In this document: one piece after another, positions 46,344 to 59,521 of the stretch
How the letters are laid out: each line of letters begins with the position of its first letter
How positions within the stretch are numbered: the first letter of the stretch is position 1
NCBI RefSeq assembly: GCF_904061905.1
Contig: NZ_CAJFCI010000057.1
Location: forward strand, 1 to 64,000
Reading direction: 5' to 3'
DNA length: 64,000 nucleotides
Origin: Zestomonas carbonaria
GTDB lineage: Bacteria > Pseudomonadota > Gammaproteobacteria > Pseudomonadales > Pseudomonadaceae
Notes under the pieces: generated by a model
The model's input: the letters and a program-made list of their open reading frames with translations, nothing else
Told to the model about the DNA's origin: nothing
The model's database searches: none
Made by a program: the position numbers and the translations under genes

Positions 46344-47033
46344 TCAGAGCTCGGCGACTTTGATGCCGGCCGAGTAGCGTTTTTCCAGGTAGCGCAGGGC
46401 CAGCAGCGAGACGCTGGTCAGCACCAGGTACAGCGCGGCCACCGCCAGGAAGAAGGTGAACGGCTCGCGGGTCGCGTCGGCGGCGTTCTTGGCCTTGAAC
46501 ATCATGTCCTGCAGGCCGACCACCGAAATCAGCGCGGTGGCCTTGGTCAGCACCAGCCAGTTGTTGGTGAAGCCGGGGATCGCCAGGCGGATCATCTGCG
46601 GCACCAGCACGCGGAAGAACACCTGCAGGCCGCTCATGCCGTAGGCCATGCCCGCTTCGGCCTGCCCCTTGGGGATGGCCATGAAGGCGCCACGGAAGGT
46701 CTCCGACAGGTAGGCGCCGAAGATGAAGCCGAGGGTGAACACGCCGGCGGCGAACGGGTGGATGTCGATGTAGTCGTCGTAGCCGACCATCGGCGCCACG
46801 CGGTTGAGGATGTCCTGGCCGCCGTAGAAGATCAGCAGGATCAGCACCAGATCGGGAATGCCGCGGATCACCGTGGCGTAGGTTTCACCGAGCAGCGACA
46901 GCCAGCGCACCGGCGACAGGCGGAAGGCCGCGCCGATCAGGCCGAGCGCGGTGGCCAGGGCCATGGAGGACAAGGCCAACTGCAGGGTGAGCCAGGCACC
47001 GTCGAGAATGGTCGAGCCGTAGCCGTGGAGCAT
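46344..47033 (-). CDS. aotQ: Arginine/ornithine ABC importer permease
   Basis: 229 aa, about five transmembrane helices with EAA loop (AEAGMAYGMSGLQVFFRVLVPQMIRLAIPGFTNN) and the conserved TVIRGIPDLVLILLIFYGGQ. Twelve nt before aotM. Follows aotJ after a 112-nt spacer bearing a hairpin, an arrangement that often keeps the binding protein more abundant than the permeases. Confidence 0.95.
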   Translation of the reverse strand: MLHGYGSTILDGAWLTLQLALSSMALATALGLIGAAFRLSPVRWLSLLGETYATVIRGIPDLVLILLIFYGGQDILNRVAPMVGYDDYIDIHPFAAGVFTLGFIFGAYLSETFRGAFMAIPKGQAEAGMAYGMSGLQVFFRVLVPQMIRLAIPGFTNNWLVLTKATALISVVGLQDMMFKAKNAADATREPFTFFLAVAALYLVLTSVSLLALRYLEKRYSAGIKVAEL

Positions 47034-47073
47034 GAATCAATCCTCGAGAGAACGGTGAGGCGCCGGGCGGGAT

Positions 47074-47116
47074 GCTCCCCTATCCCGCTGGCGGGAAAGG
47101 GGCTGTGGGAGAGGAG
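47074..47116. repeat. Hairpin-forming repeat in the aotJ-aotQ spacer
   Basis: Inverted GCTCCCCT / AGGGG and CCCGC/GCGGG elements ending GTGGGAGAGGAGC. Same family as the GAGAGGGG tracts at 1-245. Could stabilise the aotJ message or cause partial termination. Confidence 0.5.
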
Positions 47117-47145
47117 CGACGAACCCGGTCCTCTCCCGAAGCGGC

Positions 47146-47922
47146 TTACTTGCCGTAGACGTCGAAGGTGAAGTACTTGTCCTGGATTTCCTTGTACTTG
47201 CCGTTTTCACGGATCGCCAGGATGGCGTTGGAGATCTTCTCCTGCAGCGCCTTGTCGCCCTTGCGCACGGCGATGCCCTGGCCTTCGCCGAAGTACTTCT
47301 CGTCGGTGAAGTCCGGGCCGACGAACTCGAAGCCCTTGCCGGCGCTGGTCTTCAGGAAGCCGTCGTCGATGTTCACCGAGTCGGCCAGGGTAGCGTCCAG
47401 GCGACCGGAAGCCAGGTCGAGGAACACTTCGTTCTGCGAGGTGTAGCGGACGATCTCGGCGCCGGCGGGAGCGAAGACGTCGGTGGCGTAGCGGTCATAG
47501 ACCGAGGAACGCTGCACGCCGATCTTCTTGCCCTTCAGGTCGGCCACGTCGTTCATCACGCTGCCGGACTTCATCGCCAGCTTGGCCGGGGTGGCGTAGT
47601 ACTTGCCGGTGAAGTCCACCGAGCGCTTGCGCTCCTCGGTGATCGACATGGACGACAGGATGGCGTCGAACTTGCGAACCTTCAGCGCCGGGATCAGGCC
47701 GTCGAACTCCTGCTCGATCCACACGCACTTGACCTTCATCTCTTCGCACAGGGCGTTGCCGATGTCGTAGTCGAAACCGACGATGCTGCCGTCCGGAGCC
47801 TTGGAGGCGAAGGGCGGGTAGGCCGCCTCGATGCCGATGCGCAGCGGCTTGGCGTCGTCTGCCATGCTGAACGCCGACAGAACGGAAAGCGCCATCGCGC
47901 CGAGAAGTGCAATCTTCTTCAT
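47146..47922 (-). CDS. aotJ: Arginine/ornithine periplasmic binding protein
   Basis: 258 aa. Signal peptide ([21 protein letters not shown], cleavage about residue 22) then a type 3 solute-binding domain ([63 protein letters not shown]). It captures L-arginine and L-ornithine for AotQMP. ATG 47922 starts the signal peptide. An ArgR-type site lies about 165 nt upstream. Confidence 0.96.
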   Translation of the reverse strand: MKKIALLGAMALSVLSAFSMADDAKPLRIGIEAAYPPFASKAPDGSIVGFDYDIGNALCEEMKVKCVWIEQEFDGLIPALKVRKFDAILSSMSITEERKRSVDFTGKYYATPAKLAMKSGSVMNDVADLKGKKIGVQRSSVYDRYATDVFAPAGAEIVRYTSQNEVFLDLASGRLDATLADSVNIDDGFLKTSAGKGFEFVGPDFTDEKYFGEGQGIAVRKGDKALQEKISNAILAIRENGKYKEIQDKYFTFDVYGK

Positions 47923-48353
47923 CTTGTGACTCCTGGGAATTGGTTTGCGGTTGGCAGAGCGAAAAATCGCCGGGTCCGTGCCTGGAAATTGTAGAAAGAG
48001 TCTCCGCCTTTGCAGTCCATGGAGTGGCTGCGGGCGGTTCCGGCCGAGTGAGCGGCATTCTAGCGACAGCCCCCAAGCCGTTATTTCCTCAATGCGACAA
48101 CTAATTACAAAAGCACTGGAGGGTGGCGACGGACGCCTTGACAGCCCTGCGGAAAGATGCAGGAACAGGAAGAAGAGCAAACCTTTGTATCAGGCAATAA
48201 TCGCACCGCATTTCACCAACCCCAGTCATTCCGGGGGTTGGCGCCTGGAATCGGAAATCGACCGGAGGGAAAAACGCCCGAGAAGGATGCGCGGCGTTTC
48301 CCCGCGCCCCACCCTGGCGCCCGATTGTTACCGGAAGAGTCGCCGGCCGGCGA
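47923..48353. promoter_or_regulatory. aotJ upstream region
   Basis: 431 nt between the aotJ start and the 3' end of the sensor kinase gene. Contains the ArgR-type site at 48063-48099. The remaining 48110-48350 shows no convincing gene or RNA. Confidence 0.55.
48063..48099 (-). promoter_or_regulatory. ArgR-type direct repeat upstream of aotJ
   Basis: Minus-strand TGTCGC at 48094-48099 is followed by N8 and AA (full consensus). A second TGTCGC at 48063-48068, 31 bp away in the same orientation, lacks the AA. Confidence 0.65.
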
Positions 48354-49976
48354 TCACTCCTCCGATGCTTCCACAGATGGCTGCAAACGCGGCCAGACCA
48401 GGCTGAAGTGCGCGCCACCGAGGCTCTCGCTGTCGCCGATCAGGGCCCGGCCGCCGTGCCAGTAGATGATCCGTCGCACGATGGACAGCCCCAGGCCATG
48501 CCCGCCGGAAGCACGGGTGCGGCTGTCGTCCAGGCGCAGGAAGGGCCGGAACAGCCGTTCCCGCGCGCTCACCGGCACGCCCGGCCCGTCGTCCTCGACG
48601 TCCAGCCGGCAGCGTCGCGGGCCGATCCGGTAGCTCAGCCGCACCCGCGTCTCGGCATGTCGCAAGGCGTTGGTCACCAGGTTCTGCAAGGCGCGGTGCA
48701 GGTAGCGCGGCTCGGCCTCGACCAGGGTGCTGCCGTCTTCCGCCGGCTGCCGCTGGCCGCGTTCGACACGGATATGGCCGTGCAGCGGCGCCAGCTCGGC
48801 GATCACCTGGTCGACCAGCGCATCGAGGTCGACCATCTGGAAATCCAGCGCCGGCGAGCCCTGCTCCAGGCGCGCATAGGTCAGCATCTCGTCGAGCAGC
48901 TTGTCGAGGTCCTGGATGTCGCTGTCCATGCCCTCCATGTACTTGCGCCGCGCCGCCTCGGTCTCGGCGTCGCCGATCATCTCCAGGCCGAAGCGCAGGC
49001 GCGCCACCGGCGTGCGCAGCTCGTGGGACACCGCGCGCACCATCTCGCGCTGGATGCCCAGGGAACTCTGCAGGTGCTCGGCCATGGCATTGAAGGCGGC
49101 GGCCAGGCGACCGACCGAGTCCGCGCCGCCAGCCGGCACCCGCGAGTCCAGGCGACCGCTGGCGATACGCGTGGCGGTGCGCTCCAGCACCTGCAGGCGC
49201 TGCTCCAACTGGCGCACCAGCAGGTAGACGATCAAGCCGATCAGGCTCAGGCCGAGCACGCCGATCAGCACCAGCAGTTCCGGCGGATAGGGATTCATCT
49301 GGTACAGCGGGCCGATCTCCAGCACCCAGGGCGTGCCGACCACGCCGGAAAACACGTGGATGGAATCACCGCCCTTGCCGAGGGCCATCACCGTGTCGCC
49401 CTCCTCCACCCGGCGGCGCTGGTCGTCGTCGAGCTTGGCGTCCTCCAGGCGGACCAGGTGCAGGTCGAAGCCAAAGCGCTTGTCTTCCTTCAGTTGCGCC
49501 AGGCGCGCCGGCTGCTCGGCCAGCGGGTAGCGCACCAGTTCGTCAGCCAGCAGGAACACCGTGGCCCGCGCCAGTTGCTCGCTGATCTGCTGGATCTCGC
49601 CGACCAGCACCGCTCCCTCCTTGGCGCTGACCATGCTGTAGACGCGGGCGGCATGCGGGCCGGTCAGCTTCACCACCACCTGGCCGCCGAGCAGCCGGCT
49701 GCGCGCACCGCTATCCAGCGGCTGGCTCTGCAACGGCTGGACAGCCAGCGGAATGCCCAGCAGGCGCCCCCAGATCACGGTCGAGCGGCGGCGCTCCACC
49801 GGCGTCATGTCCCGCAGGTTGTCCGCCATCAGGCTGAAGGTTCCGCGCGCCAGGCGCTCGCGGTACTGGTCGGAGCGCACCTCGTTGACCAGGTGCACGG
49901 TCAGCACGCCGAGCAGCGCCACCAGCACCAGCACGGCGAGCATGCCGCCATAGATGCGCAGGAAGATCGAATTCAT
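48354..49976 (-). CDS. Two-component sensor histidine kinase
   Basis: 540 aa. One N-terminal transmembrane helix (GGMLAVLVLVALLGVLTVHLV), a periplasmic sensor of about 220 residues, a second helix (LLVLIGVLGLSLIGLIVYLLV), HAMP, HisKA with the phospho-accepting His in VSHELRTPVARLRF, and HATPase motifs (LQNLVTNALRHA; DVEDDGPGVP; GHGLGLSIVRRI). EnvZ/RstB-like. Pairs with the regulator 79 nt upstream. A homologous pair lies next to nrdA in P. aeruginosa (PA1157/PA1158 from memory). Signal unknown. Confidence 0.93.
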   Translation of the reverse strand: MNSIFLRIYGGMLAVLVLVALLGVLTVHLVNEVRSDQYRERLARGTFSLMADNLRDMTPVERRRSTVIWGRLLGIPLAVQPLQSQPLDSGARSRLLGGQVVVKLTGPHAARVYSMVSAKEGAVLVGEIQQISEQLARATVFLLADELVRYPLAEQPARLAQLKEDKRFGFDLHLVRLEDAKLDDDQRRRVEEGDTVMALGKGGDSIHVFSGVVGTPWVLEIGPLYQMNPYPPELLVLIGVLGLSLIGLIVYLLVRQLEQRLQVLERTATRIASGRLDSRVPAGGADSVGRLAAAFNAMAEHLQSSLGIQREMVRAVSHELRTPVARLRFGLEMIGDAETEAARRKYMEGMDSDIQDLDKLLDEMLTYARLEQGSPALDFQMVDLDALVDQVIAELAPLHGHIRVERGQRQPAEDGSTLVEAEPRYLHRALQNLVTNALRHAETRVRLSYRIGPRRCRLDVEDDGPGVPVSARERLFRPFLRLDDSRTRASGGHGLGLSIVRRIIYWHGGRALIGDSESLGGAHFSLVWPRLQPSVEASEE

Positions 49977-50055
49977 CGCCGGCCGTCCTTATATATGCAG
50001 TACACGCGTTCGCTCGCGGCCATTGGCCAGCCCGCCGACCGCACGACGAATGCGC

Positions 50056-50772
50056 TCAAACCAGCTCTTCGGCCGCCTCGCCGACGAACAGGTAGCCCTT
50101 GCTGCGCACCGTCTTGATCAACCTCGGATGCATGGGGTCGTCGCCGATCTTCGGGCGGATGCGCGAGATGCGCACGTCGATGGAGCGGTCCTGGCCGTCG
50201 TATTCGATGCCGCGCAGGGCGTTGAAGATTTCCTCGCGGGAGAGGATGCGCCCGGCGTTGGAAGCCAGCAGCCAGAGCAGGTCGAACTCGGCGCTGGTCA
50301 GCTCGATGCCCTGCCCGCGCAGCCAGGCCTCGCGCATGGCGTTGTCGATCACCAGCGCGCCGAACTCCAGACGCCGAGGTTCGTCCCCGCCGCTGGCCGG
50401 CTCGCTGCGGCGCAGCATGGCGCGGATGCGCGCCAGCAGCACGCGCGGGCGCACCGGCTTGCACACGTAATCGTCGGCACCCATTTCCAGGCCGAGCACC
50501 TGGTCCATGTCGTCGCTGCGCGCGGTGAGCATCAGGATCGGCCCCTTGTACTGTCCGCGCACCTTGCGGCAGATGCTCAGGCCGTCCTCGCCGGGCAGCA
50601 TCAGGTCGAGGATCACCAGGTCCGGCTGCTCGCCCAGGATGCGCCCCGCCGCCCTGGCGCCGTCAGCCTCGATGGCCACCCGCAGGCCGTTGGCCTCCAG
50701 GTATTCCTTGGTCAGTTCGGCGAGACGTTGGTCATCCTCGACGATCAGAATTTGCCAGGCTGTCTGCTCCAC
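50056..50772 (-). CDS. OmpR-family response regulator
   Basis: 238 aa. Receiver domain at 1-125 (ILIVEDDQRLAELTKEYLEANG; phospho-acceptor Asp in LVILDLMLPGEDG; conserved Lys in DDYVCKP) and a winged-helix DNA-binding domain (LTSAEFDLLWLLASNAGRILSREEI ... VDVRISRIRPKIGDDPMHPRLIKTVRSKGYLF). I chose GTG 50772 because GGGAGG lies about 6 nt upstream and the receiver starts there. Transcribed ahead of its kinase and divergent from nrdA. Confidence 0.93.
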   Translation of the reverse strand: MEQTAWQILIVEDDQRLAELTKEYLEANGLRVAIEADGARAAGRILGEQPDLVILDLMLPGEDGLSICRKVRGQYKGPILMLTARSDDMDQVLGLEMGADDYVCKPVRPRVLLARIRAMLRRSEPASGGDEPRRLEFGALVIDNAMREAWLRGQGIELTSAEFDLLWLLASNAGRILSREEIFNALRGIEYDGQDRSIDVRISRIRPKIGDDPMHPRLIKTVRSKGYLFVGEAAEELV

Positions 50773-50983
50773 CGCTGCCTCCCATGATCCCGCAAAGCGC
50801 GGGCATTGTAGCAATGCCGGAGATGGCGTCACCTTGCCTTCATGAAAACCCTACATATTGTGTTCGCTTCCCGGAGCGGAAGGCCCCGCCGCTTCCGGCA
50901 AAAACCTGCGCACAGCCACGACGAACGGCATTGCCCAGCAATCATGAGGGCTGACGAAACTTACCCCAAAGTAACCCACAGGG

Positions 50984-50992
50984 TTATCCACA
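50984..50992 (+). promoter_or_regulatory. DnaA box upstream of nrdA
   Basis: TTATCCACA, a perfect match to the strong DnaA consensus. A degenerate copy (TAACCCACA, 50972-50980) lies 12 nt before it. DnaA regulates nrdAB in Escherichia coli through similar boxes. Confidence 0.65.
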
Positions 50993-51253
50993 GGCCGGAG
51001 AGAAATGTCGGCTTGCCTTCGCCCATTCACCGCACTATCTTGTATCCCCATCGCGCCAGACACCTACATGTTGGGTTTTGGCTGAAACTGAAACACAAGA
51101 AAAAGTTGCACCAACGGCAGGCGCGGAGCCCCGAAAACGTGCAGATAAAGTTTCGACATGCCGGCCAGGCGCTACCGCGTCGGCCAATGCCCCGAGGACC
51201 GCGAGCGACGCGCCGGGGACCAGGTTCACGGTGGGCCACCCCAGGGCGGACCA

Positions 51254-51269
51254 CCACTAGATGTAGTGC
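51254..51269 (+). promoter_or_regulatory. NrdR-like box upstream of nrdA
   Basis: ccactagatgtagtgc, a palindrome agreeing at 12 of 16 positions with the NrdR consensus ACACTATATATAGTGT. NrdR represses ribonucleotide reductase genes. No partner box at the usual three-turn spacing is seen. Confidence 0.55.
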
Positions 51270-51449
51270 TGGCACGAAACCAGCAGCAGTGACTTGAGAG
51301 CCAGGGAAGTGCTTGAGTCGAGGCCTTCTCCTGACTTGCCCGAGAATTCCACACGCCCGGCCACGCGCCGCGCGCATGGCGTTTTTGAACGGAAAGAAAG
51401 AGACGGCACCTCAAGTGTCCAGAATCCATTAGAGAACACGGAGACCTCC

Positions 51450-54326
<2,877 letters not shown>

Positions 54327-54486
54327 GAGCAGCGGCAAGCTGCAAGCGACAGGCCGCAAGCGGTCCGCAGTTGCCTTAACGTGCTCGACGACGGTGAAGC
54401 CAGGTGCGCCCTGGCTTCGCCGGCAACACCAAACCTCTTGCAGCTTCAAGCTTATGGCTTGTAGCTGCGACTGAAAGGAGCCCCCA
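54327..54486. repeat. Repeat-bearing nrdA-nrdB spacer
   Basis: GCAAGCTGCAAGC / GCCGCAAGCGG near nrdA and CTTGCAGCTTCAAGC / GGCTTGTAGCTGC near nrdB form inverted repeats on either side of a GCGCCCTGGCTTCGCCGGC segment. Same word family as 39350-39422. Confidence 0.6.
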
Positions 54487-55734
54487 ATGCTGAGCTGGGA
54501 CGAATTCGACAAGGAAGACGGCGCCGAAGCCGCCTCCGCCAAACCCGCCGCCCCGGTGGTGAACGCCGCCATCGACAAGCTCGACGAAGAAGTCGCCGGC
54601 TCCGTGGAAGACGCCCGTGCGGTCTCCGCCGATGACTCCGACGCCGTTGCCCGCGCCAAGAAGGCGCTCGACGACCTCGACATCCAGGAAGGCCTGGACG
54701 ACCTCGAAGGCGCCTCCGCGCGCGTGCAGGTCGGCGACAAGCAGATGATCAACGCCCGTGCCGACCTCAACCAGCTCGTACCCTTCAAGTACGACTGGGC
54801 CTGGCAGAAATACCTGGACGGCTGCGCCAACCACTGGATGCCGCAGGAAGTGAACATGAACGCCGACATTGCCCTGTGGAAGAGCAAGGACGGCCTCAGC
54901 GAAGACGAGCGCCGCATCGTCAAGCGCAACCTCGGCTTCTTCTCCACCGCCGACTCGCTGGTCGCCAACAACCTGGTGCTGGCCGTCTACCGCCTGATCA
55001 CCAACCCCGAGTGCCGCCAGTACATCCTGCGCCAGGCCTTCGAAGAGGCGATCCACACCCACGCCTACCAGTACTGCATCGAGTCTCTGGGCATGGACGA
55101 AGGCGAGATCTTCAACATGTACCACGAGATCCCCTCGGTCGCTAAGAAGGCGTCCTGGGGCCTCAAGTACACCCGTTCGATCTCCGACCCGGAATTCAAG
55201 ACCGGCACCCCGGAGACCGACCGCCAGTTCCTGCGCAACCTGATCGCCTACTACTGCGTGCTCGAAGGCATCTTCTTCTACTGCGGCTTCACCCAGATCC
55301 TCTCCATGGGCCGCCGCAACAAGATGACCGGCACCGCCGAGCAGTTCCAGTACATCCTCCGCGACGAGTCCATGCACCTGAACTTCGGCATCGACATGAT
55401 CAACCAGATCAAGATCGAGAACCCGCACCTGTGGGACGCCCAGATGAAGGACGAAGCGACCCAGATGATCCTCCAGGGCACCCAACTGGAAATCGAATAC
55501 GCCCGCGATACCATGCCGCGCGGCGTACTGGGCATGAACGCCGCGATGATGGAGGACTACCTCAAGTTCATCGCCAACCGCCGCCTGACCCAGATCGGCC
55601 TGAAAGAGGAATACCCGGGCACCACCAACCCGTTCCCCTGGATGAGCGAGATCATGGACCTGAAGAAGGAGAAGAACTTCTTCGAGACTCGGGTCATCGA
55701 GTATCAGACTGGTGGGGCGTTGAGCTGGGATTGA
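54487..55734 (+). CDS. nrdB: Class Ia ribonucleotide reductase small subunit
   Basis: 415 aa ferritin-like diiron/tyrosyl-radical subunit. An acidic, Ala-rich N-terminal extension of about 75 residues precedes the core. Metal-ligand segments: [66 protein letters not shown]. The C-terminal TGGALSWD is the tail that docks on NrdA. AAGGAG precedes the ATG. A strong terminator follows. Confidence 0.97.
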   Translation: MLSWDEFDKEDGAEAASAKPAAPVVNAAIDKLDEEVAGSVEDARAVSADDSDAVARAKKALDDLDIQEGLDDLEGASARVQVGDKQMINARADLNQLVPFKYDWAWQKYLDGCANHWMPQEVNMNADIALWKSKDGLSEDERRIVKRNLGFFSTADSLVANNLVLAVYRLITNPECRQYILRQAFEEAIHTHAYQYCIESLGMDEGEIFNMYHEIPSVAKKASWGLKYTRSISDPEFKTGTPETDRQFLRNLIAYYCVLEGIFFYCGFTQILSMGRRNKMTGTAEQFQYILRDESMHLNFGIDMINQIKIENPHLWDAQMKDEATQMILQGTQLEIEYARDTMPRGVLGMNAAMMEDYLKFIANRRLTQIGLKEEYPGTTNPFPWMSEIMDLKKEKNFFETRVIEYQTGGALSWD

Positions 55735-55805
55735 TTCCGGGTCGAACCATTAGGAAATCAAGAAACGCTATGCCTTACAGGATGTTGGGTAGCGATAGAA
55801 AGACA

Positions 55806-55832
55806 AAAGCCCCGCCTTGTGCGGGGCTTTTT
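55806..55832 (+). terminator. Rho-independent terminator of nrdB
   Basis: Stem AAAGCCCCGC/GCGGGGCTTT with loop CTTGT, then TTTATTT, 72 nt after the nrdB stop. Confidence 0.92.
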
Positions 55833-55860
55833 ATTTCCAGGAAGTAGCCTGGATATCCCC

Positions 55861-55938
55861 GGTGGAAAACGCTTCGCGGTTTTCCACCCTACGCATGGGT
55901 ATCGTGACGTAGGGTGGACAACGTTTTACTTGTCCACC
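55861..55938. repeat. REP doublet 5' of the RAYT gene
   Basis: First unit 55861-55894: GGTGG then the palindromic core aaaacgcttcgcggtttt, then CCACCCTACGC. The second, inverted and diverged unit (55908-55938) begins CGTAGGGTGGACAACG. This is the head-to-head arrangement typical of REP doublets flanking a RAYT. Confidence 0.85.
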
Positions 55939-55979
55939 ATCGAACCGTCCGATCACACAACGCTCAAGGATGAGCCGCC

Positions 55980-56513
55980 ATGTCCAACTACCGCCGCGCC
56001 CGCATTCCGGGAGCGACTTACTTCTTTACCGTGAACGTGAATGACCGAACCAGCGACCTGCTGGTTCGGGAGATCGACCTGCTCCGGGCCACGGTCCGTG
56101 CCACCAAAGCTCGTCATTCCTTCCATATCGATGCCTGGGTGGTGCTGCCCGAACACATGCACTGCTTGTGGACACTCCCCGAAGGCGATTCCAACTTCGC
56201 CCTGCGCTGGAAGGTCATCAAATTCGGTTTCGCCAAGCGTCTGCCGGTAACGGAGGCGCGAACCACCCCGCAACGCCAGCGCGGCGAGCGCGGCATCTGG
56301 CAGCGGCGCTATTGGGAACACCTGATCCGCGACGATCTCGACTACCAGCGACATTTCGATTACATCCACTTCAATCCGATCAAGCATGGATATGTAGAGC
56401 GGCTGATCGACTGGCCGTATTCGAGCTTTCACCGGGCGGTGCGAATGGGGGTTTATTCGCCGGACTGGTGCGGAGGTGTGGATTTGGCGGATGAGGGTTT
56501 TGGGGAAAGATGA
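55980..56513 (+). CDS. REP-associated tyrosine transposase (RAYT, TnpA_REP)
   Basis: 177 aa, Y1/IS200-related HUH nuclease. The HUH motif is in WVVLPEHMHCLWTLPEGD and the catalytic tyrosine is in the block LDYQRHFDYIHFNPIKHGYV; GIWQRRYWEHLI is another family signature. RAYTs are single-copy, domesticated transposase relatives thought to spread REP sequences. REP units flank it at 55861-55938 and 56520-56552. The gene looks intact. Confidence 0.95.
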   Translation: MSNYRRARIPGATYFFTVNVNDRTSDLLVREIDLLRATVRATKARHSFHIDAWVVLPEHMHCLWTLPEGDSNFALRWKVIKFGFAKRLPVTEARTTPQRQRGERGIWQRRYWEHLIRDDLDYQRHFDYIHFNPIKHGYVERLIDWPYSSFHRAVRMGVYSPDWCGGVDLADEGFGER

Positions 56514-56519
56514 AGGCAT

Positions 56520-56552
56520 GGTGGAAAACGCTTCGCGGTTTTCCACCCTACG
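56520..56552. repeat. REP unit 3' of the RAYT gene
   Basis: Same 33-nt palindrome as 55861 (core aaaacgcttcgcggtttt), starting 7 nt after the RAYT stop. Confidence 0.88.
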
Positions 56553-56646
56553 CCAATGAGGCGCCCGGGGCCCTGACCTCAAACCGATCGCTCCCACGCT
56601 CCGCGTGGGAACGCAGTCACGGACGCTCCCGCGTCCACCTGGTTAG

Positions 56647-58461
<1,815 letters not shown>

Positions 58462-58527
58462 AAGCCGGATACACCCACCCGATGAGTTGCCGCAGCGCGG
58501 CGCCGAGTCGGCACTGCATCGTGGCTA

Positions 58528-58581
58528 TCGGACTGGTGTGGAGGCGCGGATTTGGCAGAAGAAGGTTTTGGGGAGAGATGA
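58528..58581 (+). pseudogene. Remnant of a second RAYT gene (C-terminal tail)
   Basis: One frame reads SDWCGGADLAEEGFGER then TGA, nearly the same as the end of the intact RAYT (PDWCGGVDLADEGFGER). The nucleotides match over about 60 nt, and a REP unit follows 7 nt after the stop in both places. The rest of the gene is missing; upstream sequence is unrelated in this frame. Confidence 0.8.
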
Positions 58582-58587
58582 AGACGC

Positions 58588-58620
58588 GGTGGAAAACGCT
58601 TCGCGGTTTTCCACCCTACG
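58588..58620. repeat. REP unit between ligB and a lipoprotein gene
   Basis: Copy of the 33-nt REP (core aaaacgcttcgcggtttt) directly after the RAYT remnant. Confidence 0.88.
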
Positions 58621-58699
58621 CACAGGTCGCGGCAACGGAACCTTTGCATCGCTCCCGGCACTAATTCCGCACCGCCCCTCCAACGCCAGGAAACCCACC

Positions 58700-58999
58700 A
58701 TGCATACCCTCACCCGCCTCGCCCTGCTGGCCACCGCCGCGCTGTCCCTGTCCGCCTGTTTCAATAACGACTCGCCCAAGGAGCAGAGCAGCCTGTGCAT
58801 CTACAACACCGATCCCCAGGCGGAGCGTTGCAAGCCCGGGCAAATGGCCTGGTTCCGGCCGGAGGACGGGCAGCAGATCACCGAACAGGCGGCGCTGAGC
58901 GTGGCGGCGGCCTATTGCGACTTCAACCACCAGGTGATGCACAACCGTGCCGGGGTGCTCTGCGTGTTCACCGACCAGCGACTCGACTCGGTCAAGTAA
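58700..58999 (+). CDS. Small putative lipoprotein
   Basis: 99 aa. Signal peptide with lipobox LSAC (TLTRLALLATAALSLSAC), then a short domain with cysteines (SLCIYNTDPQAERCKPGQMAWFRPEDGQQ; AAYCDFNHQVMHNRAGVLCVFTDQR) that may form two disulfides. Function unknown. ATG 58700 follows CCAGGAAACCCACC. Confidence 0.78.
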   Translation: MHTLTRLALLATAALSLSACFNNDSPKEQSSLCIYNTDPQAERCKPGQMAWFRPEDGQQITEQAALSVAAAYCDFNHQVMHNRAGVLCVFTDQRLDSVK

Positions 59000-59134
59000 C
59001 GTCACCATCGCCATGCCCGGCGGCTGGACGCTCGAGGACGGGCCTGCCGTCGGCAATCCTTGGCTATCCTTCCTGAAAGCCGCTCTTTTCAGTATCGGAG
59101 GTTAGCGGCGCATCTTCCCCATGGAGGAGTCGCC

Positions 59135-59503
59135 ATGTTCCAGGTAACGCGCAACGGCGAGAACCGCATCGACGTGGAGTTCGCCGGCAAGCTCGATAGC
59201 ACGCAGATGAAGATCGCGCTCGATGAGCTGACCCAGCAATCCGAAGGCATCGAGCACGGCCGGATGCTTTATCGAGTGGGCGAGTTCGAGCTTCCCACCC
59301 TGGGCGCCGTGGCCGTCGAGCTATCGCGCATCCCGCAGGTGTTCCGGTTCGTGCGGCGCTTCGACCGCATGGCGGTGATCGCCGGCAAGGAATGGGTGAG
59401 GAAGGTGAGCGAGGTCGAGGGCGCGCTGATTCCGGGCTTGCAGATCAAGGCGTTCGAGCCGGGCCGGGAAGCGGAGGCCGAAGCCTGGCTGCAAAGCCCG
59501 TGA
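59135..59503 (+). CDS. SpoIIAA-like/STAS-related protein
   Basis: 122 aa. Sequence pattern (NRIDVEFAGKLDSTQMKIALDELTQQSEGIEHGRMLYRVGEFELPTLGAVAVELSRIPQVFRFVRRFDRMAVIAGKEWVRKVSEVEG) matches the SpoIIAA-like family (DUF3478), STAS-fold proteins of unknown role. Cytoplasmic, no signal. ATG 59135 follows GGAGGAG. Confidence 0.78.
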   Translation: MFQVTRNGENRIDVEFAGKLDSTQMKIALDELTQQSEGIEHGRMLYRVGEFELPTLGAVAVELSRIPQVFRFVRRFDRMAVIAGKEWVRKVSEVEGALIPGLQIKAFEPGREAEAEAWLQSP

Positions 59504-59521
59504 GGCCCGTGGGAAACGGCC

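Larger units (their letters stand above)
50773..51449. promoter_or_regulatory. nrdA control region (divergent from the response regulator gene)
   Basis: 677 nt without a credible gene. It is locally less GC-rich (51000-51150). It holds a perfect DnaA box (50984-50992) and an NrdR-like palindrome (51254-51269), followed by a leader with GGAG 8 nt before the nrdA ATG. A weaker NrdR-like sequence lies at 51032-51047. Confidence 0.6.

Noticed and set aside
51060-51075. ACACCTACATGTTGGG as a second NrdR box
   Set aside because: Only the outer ACAC matches; too weak to claim.
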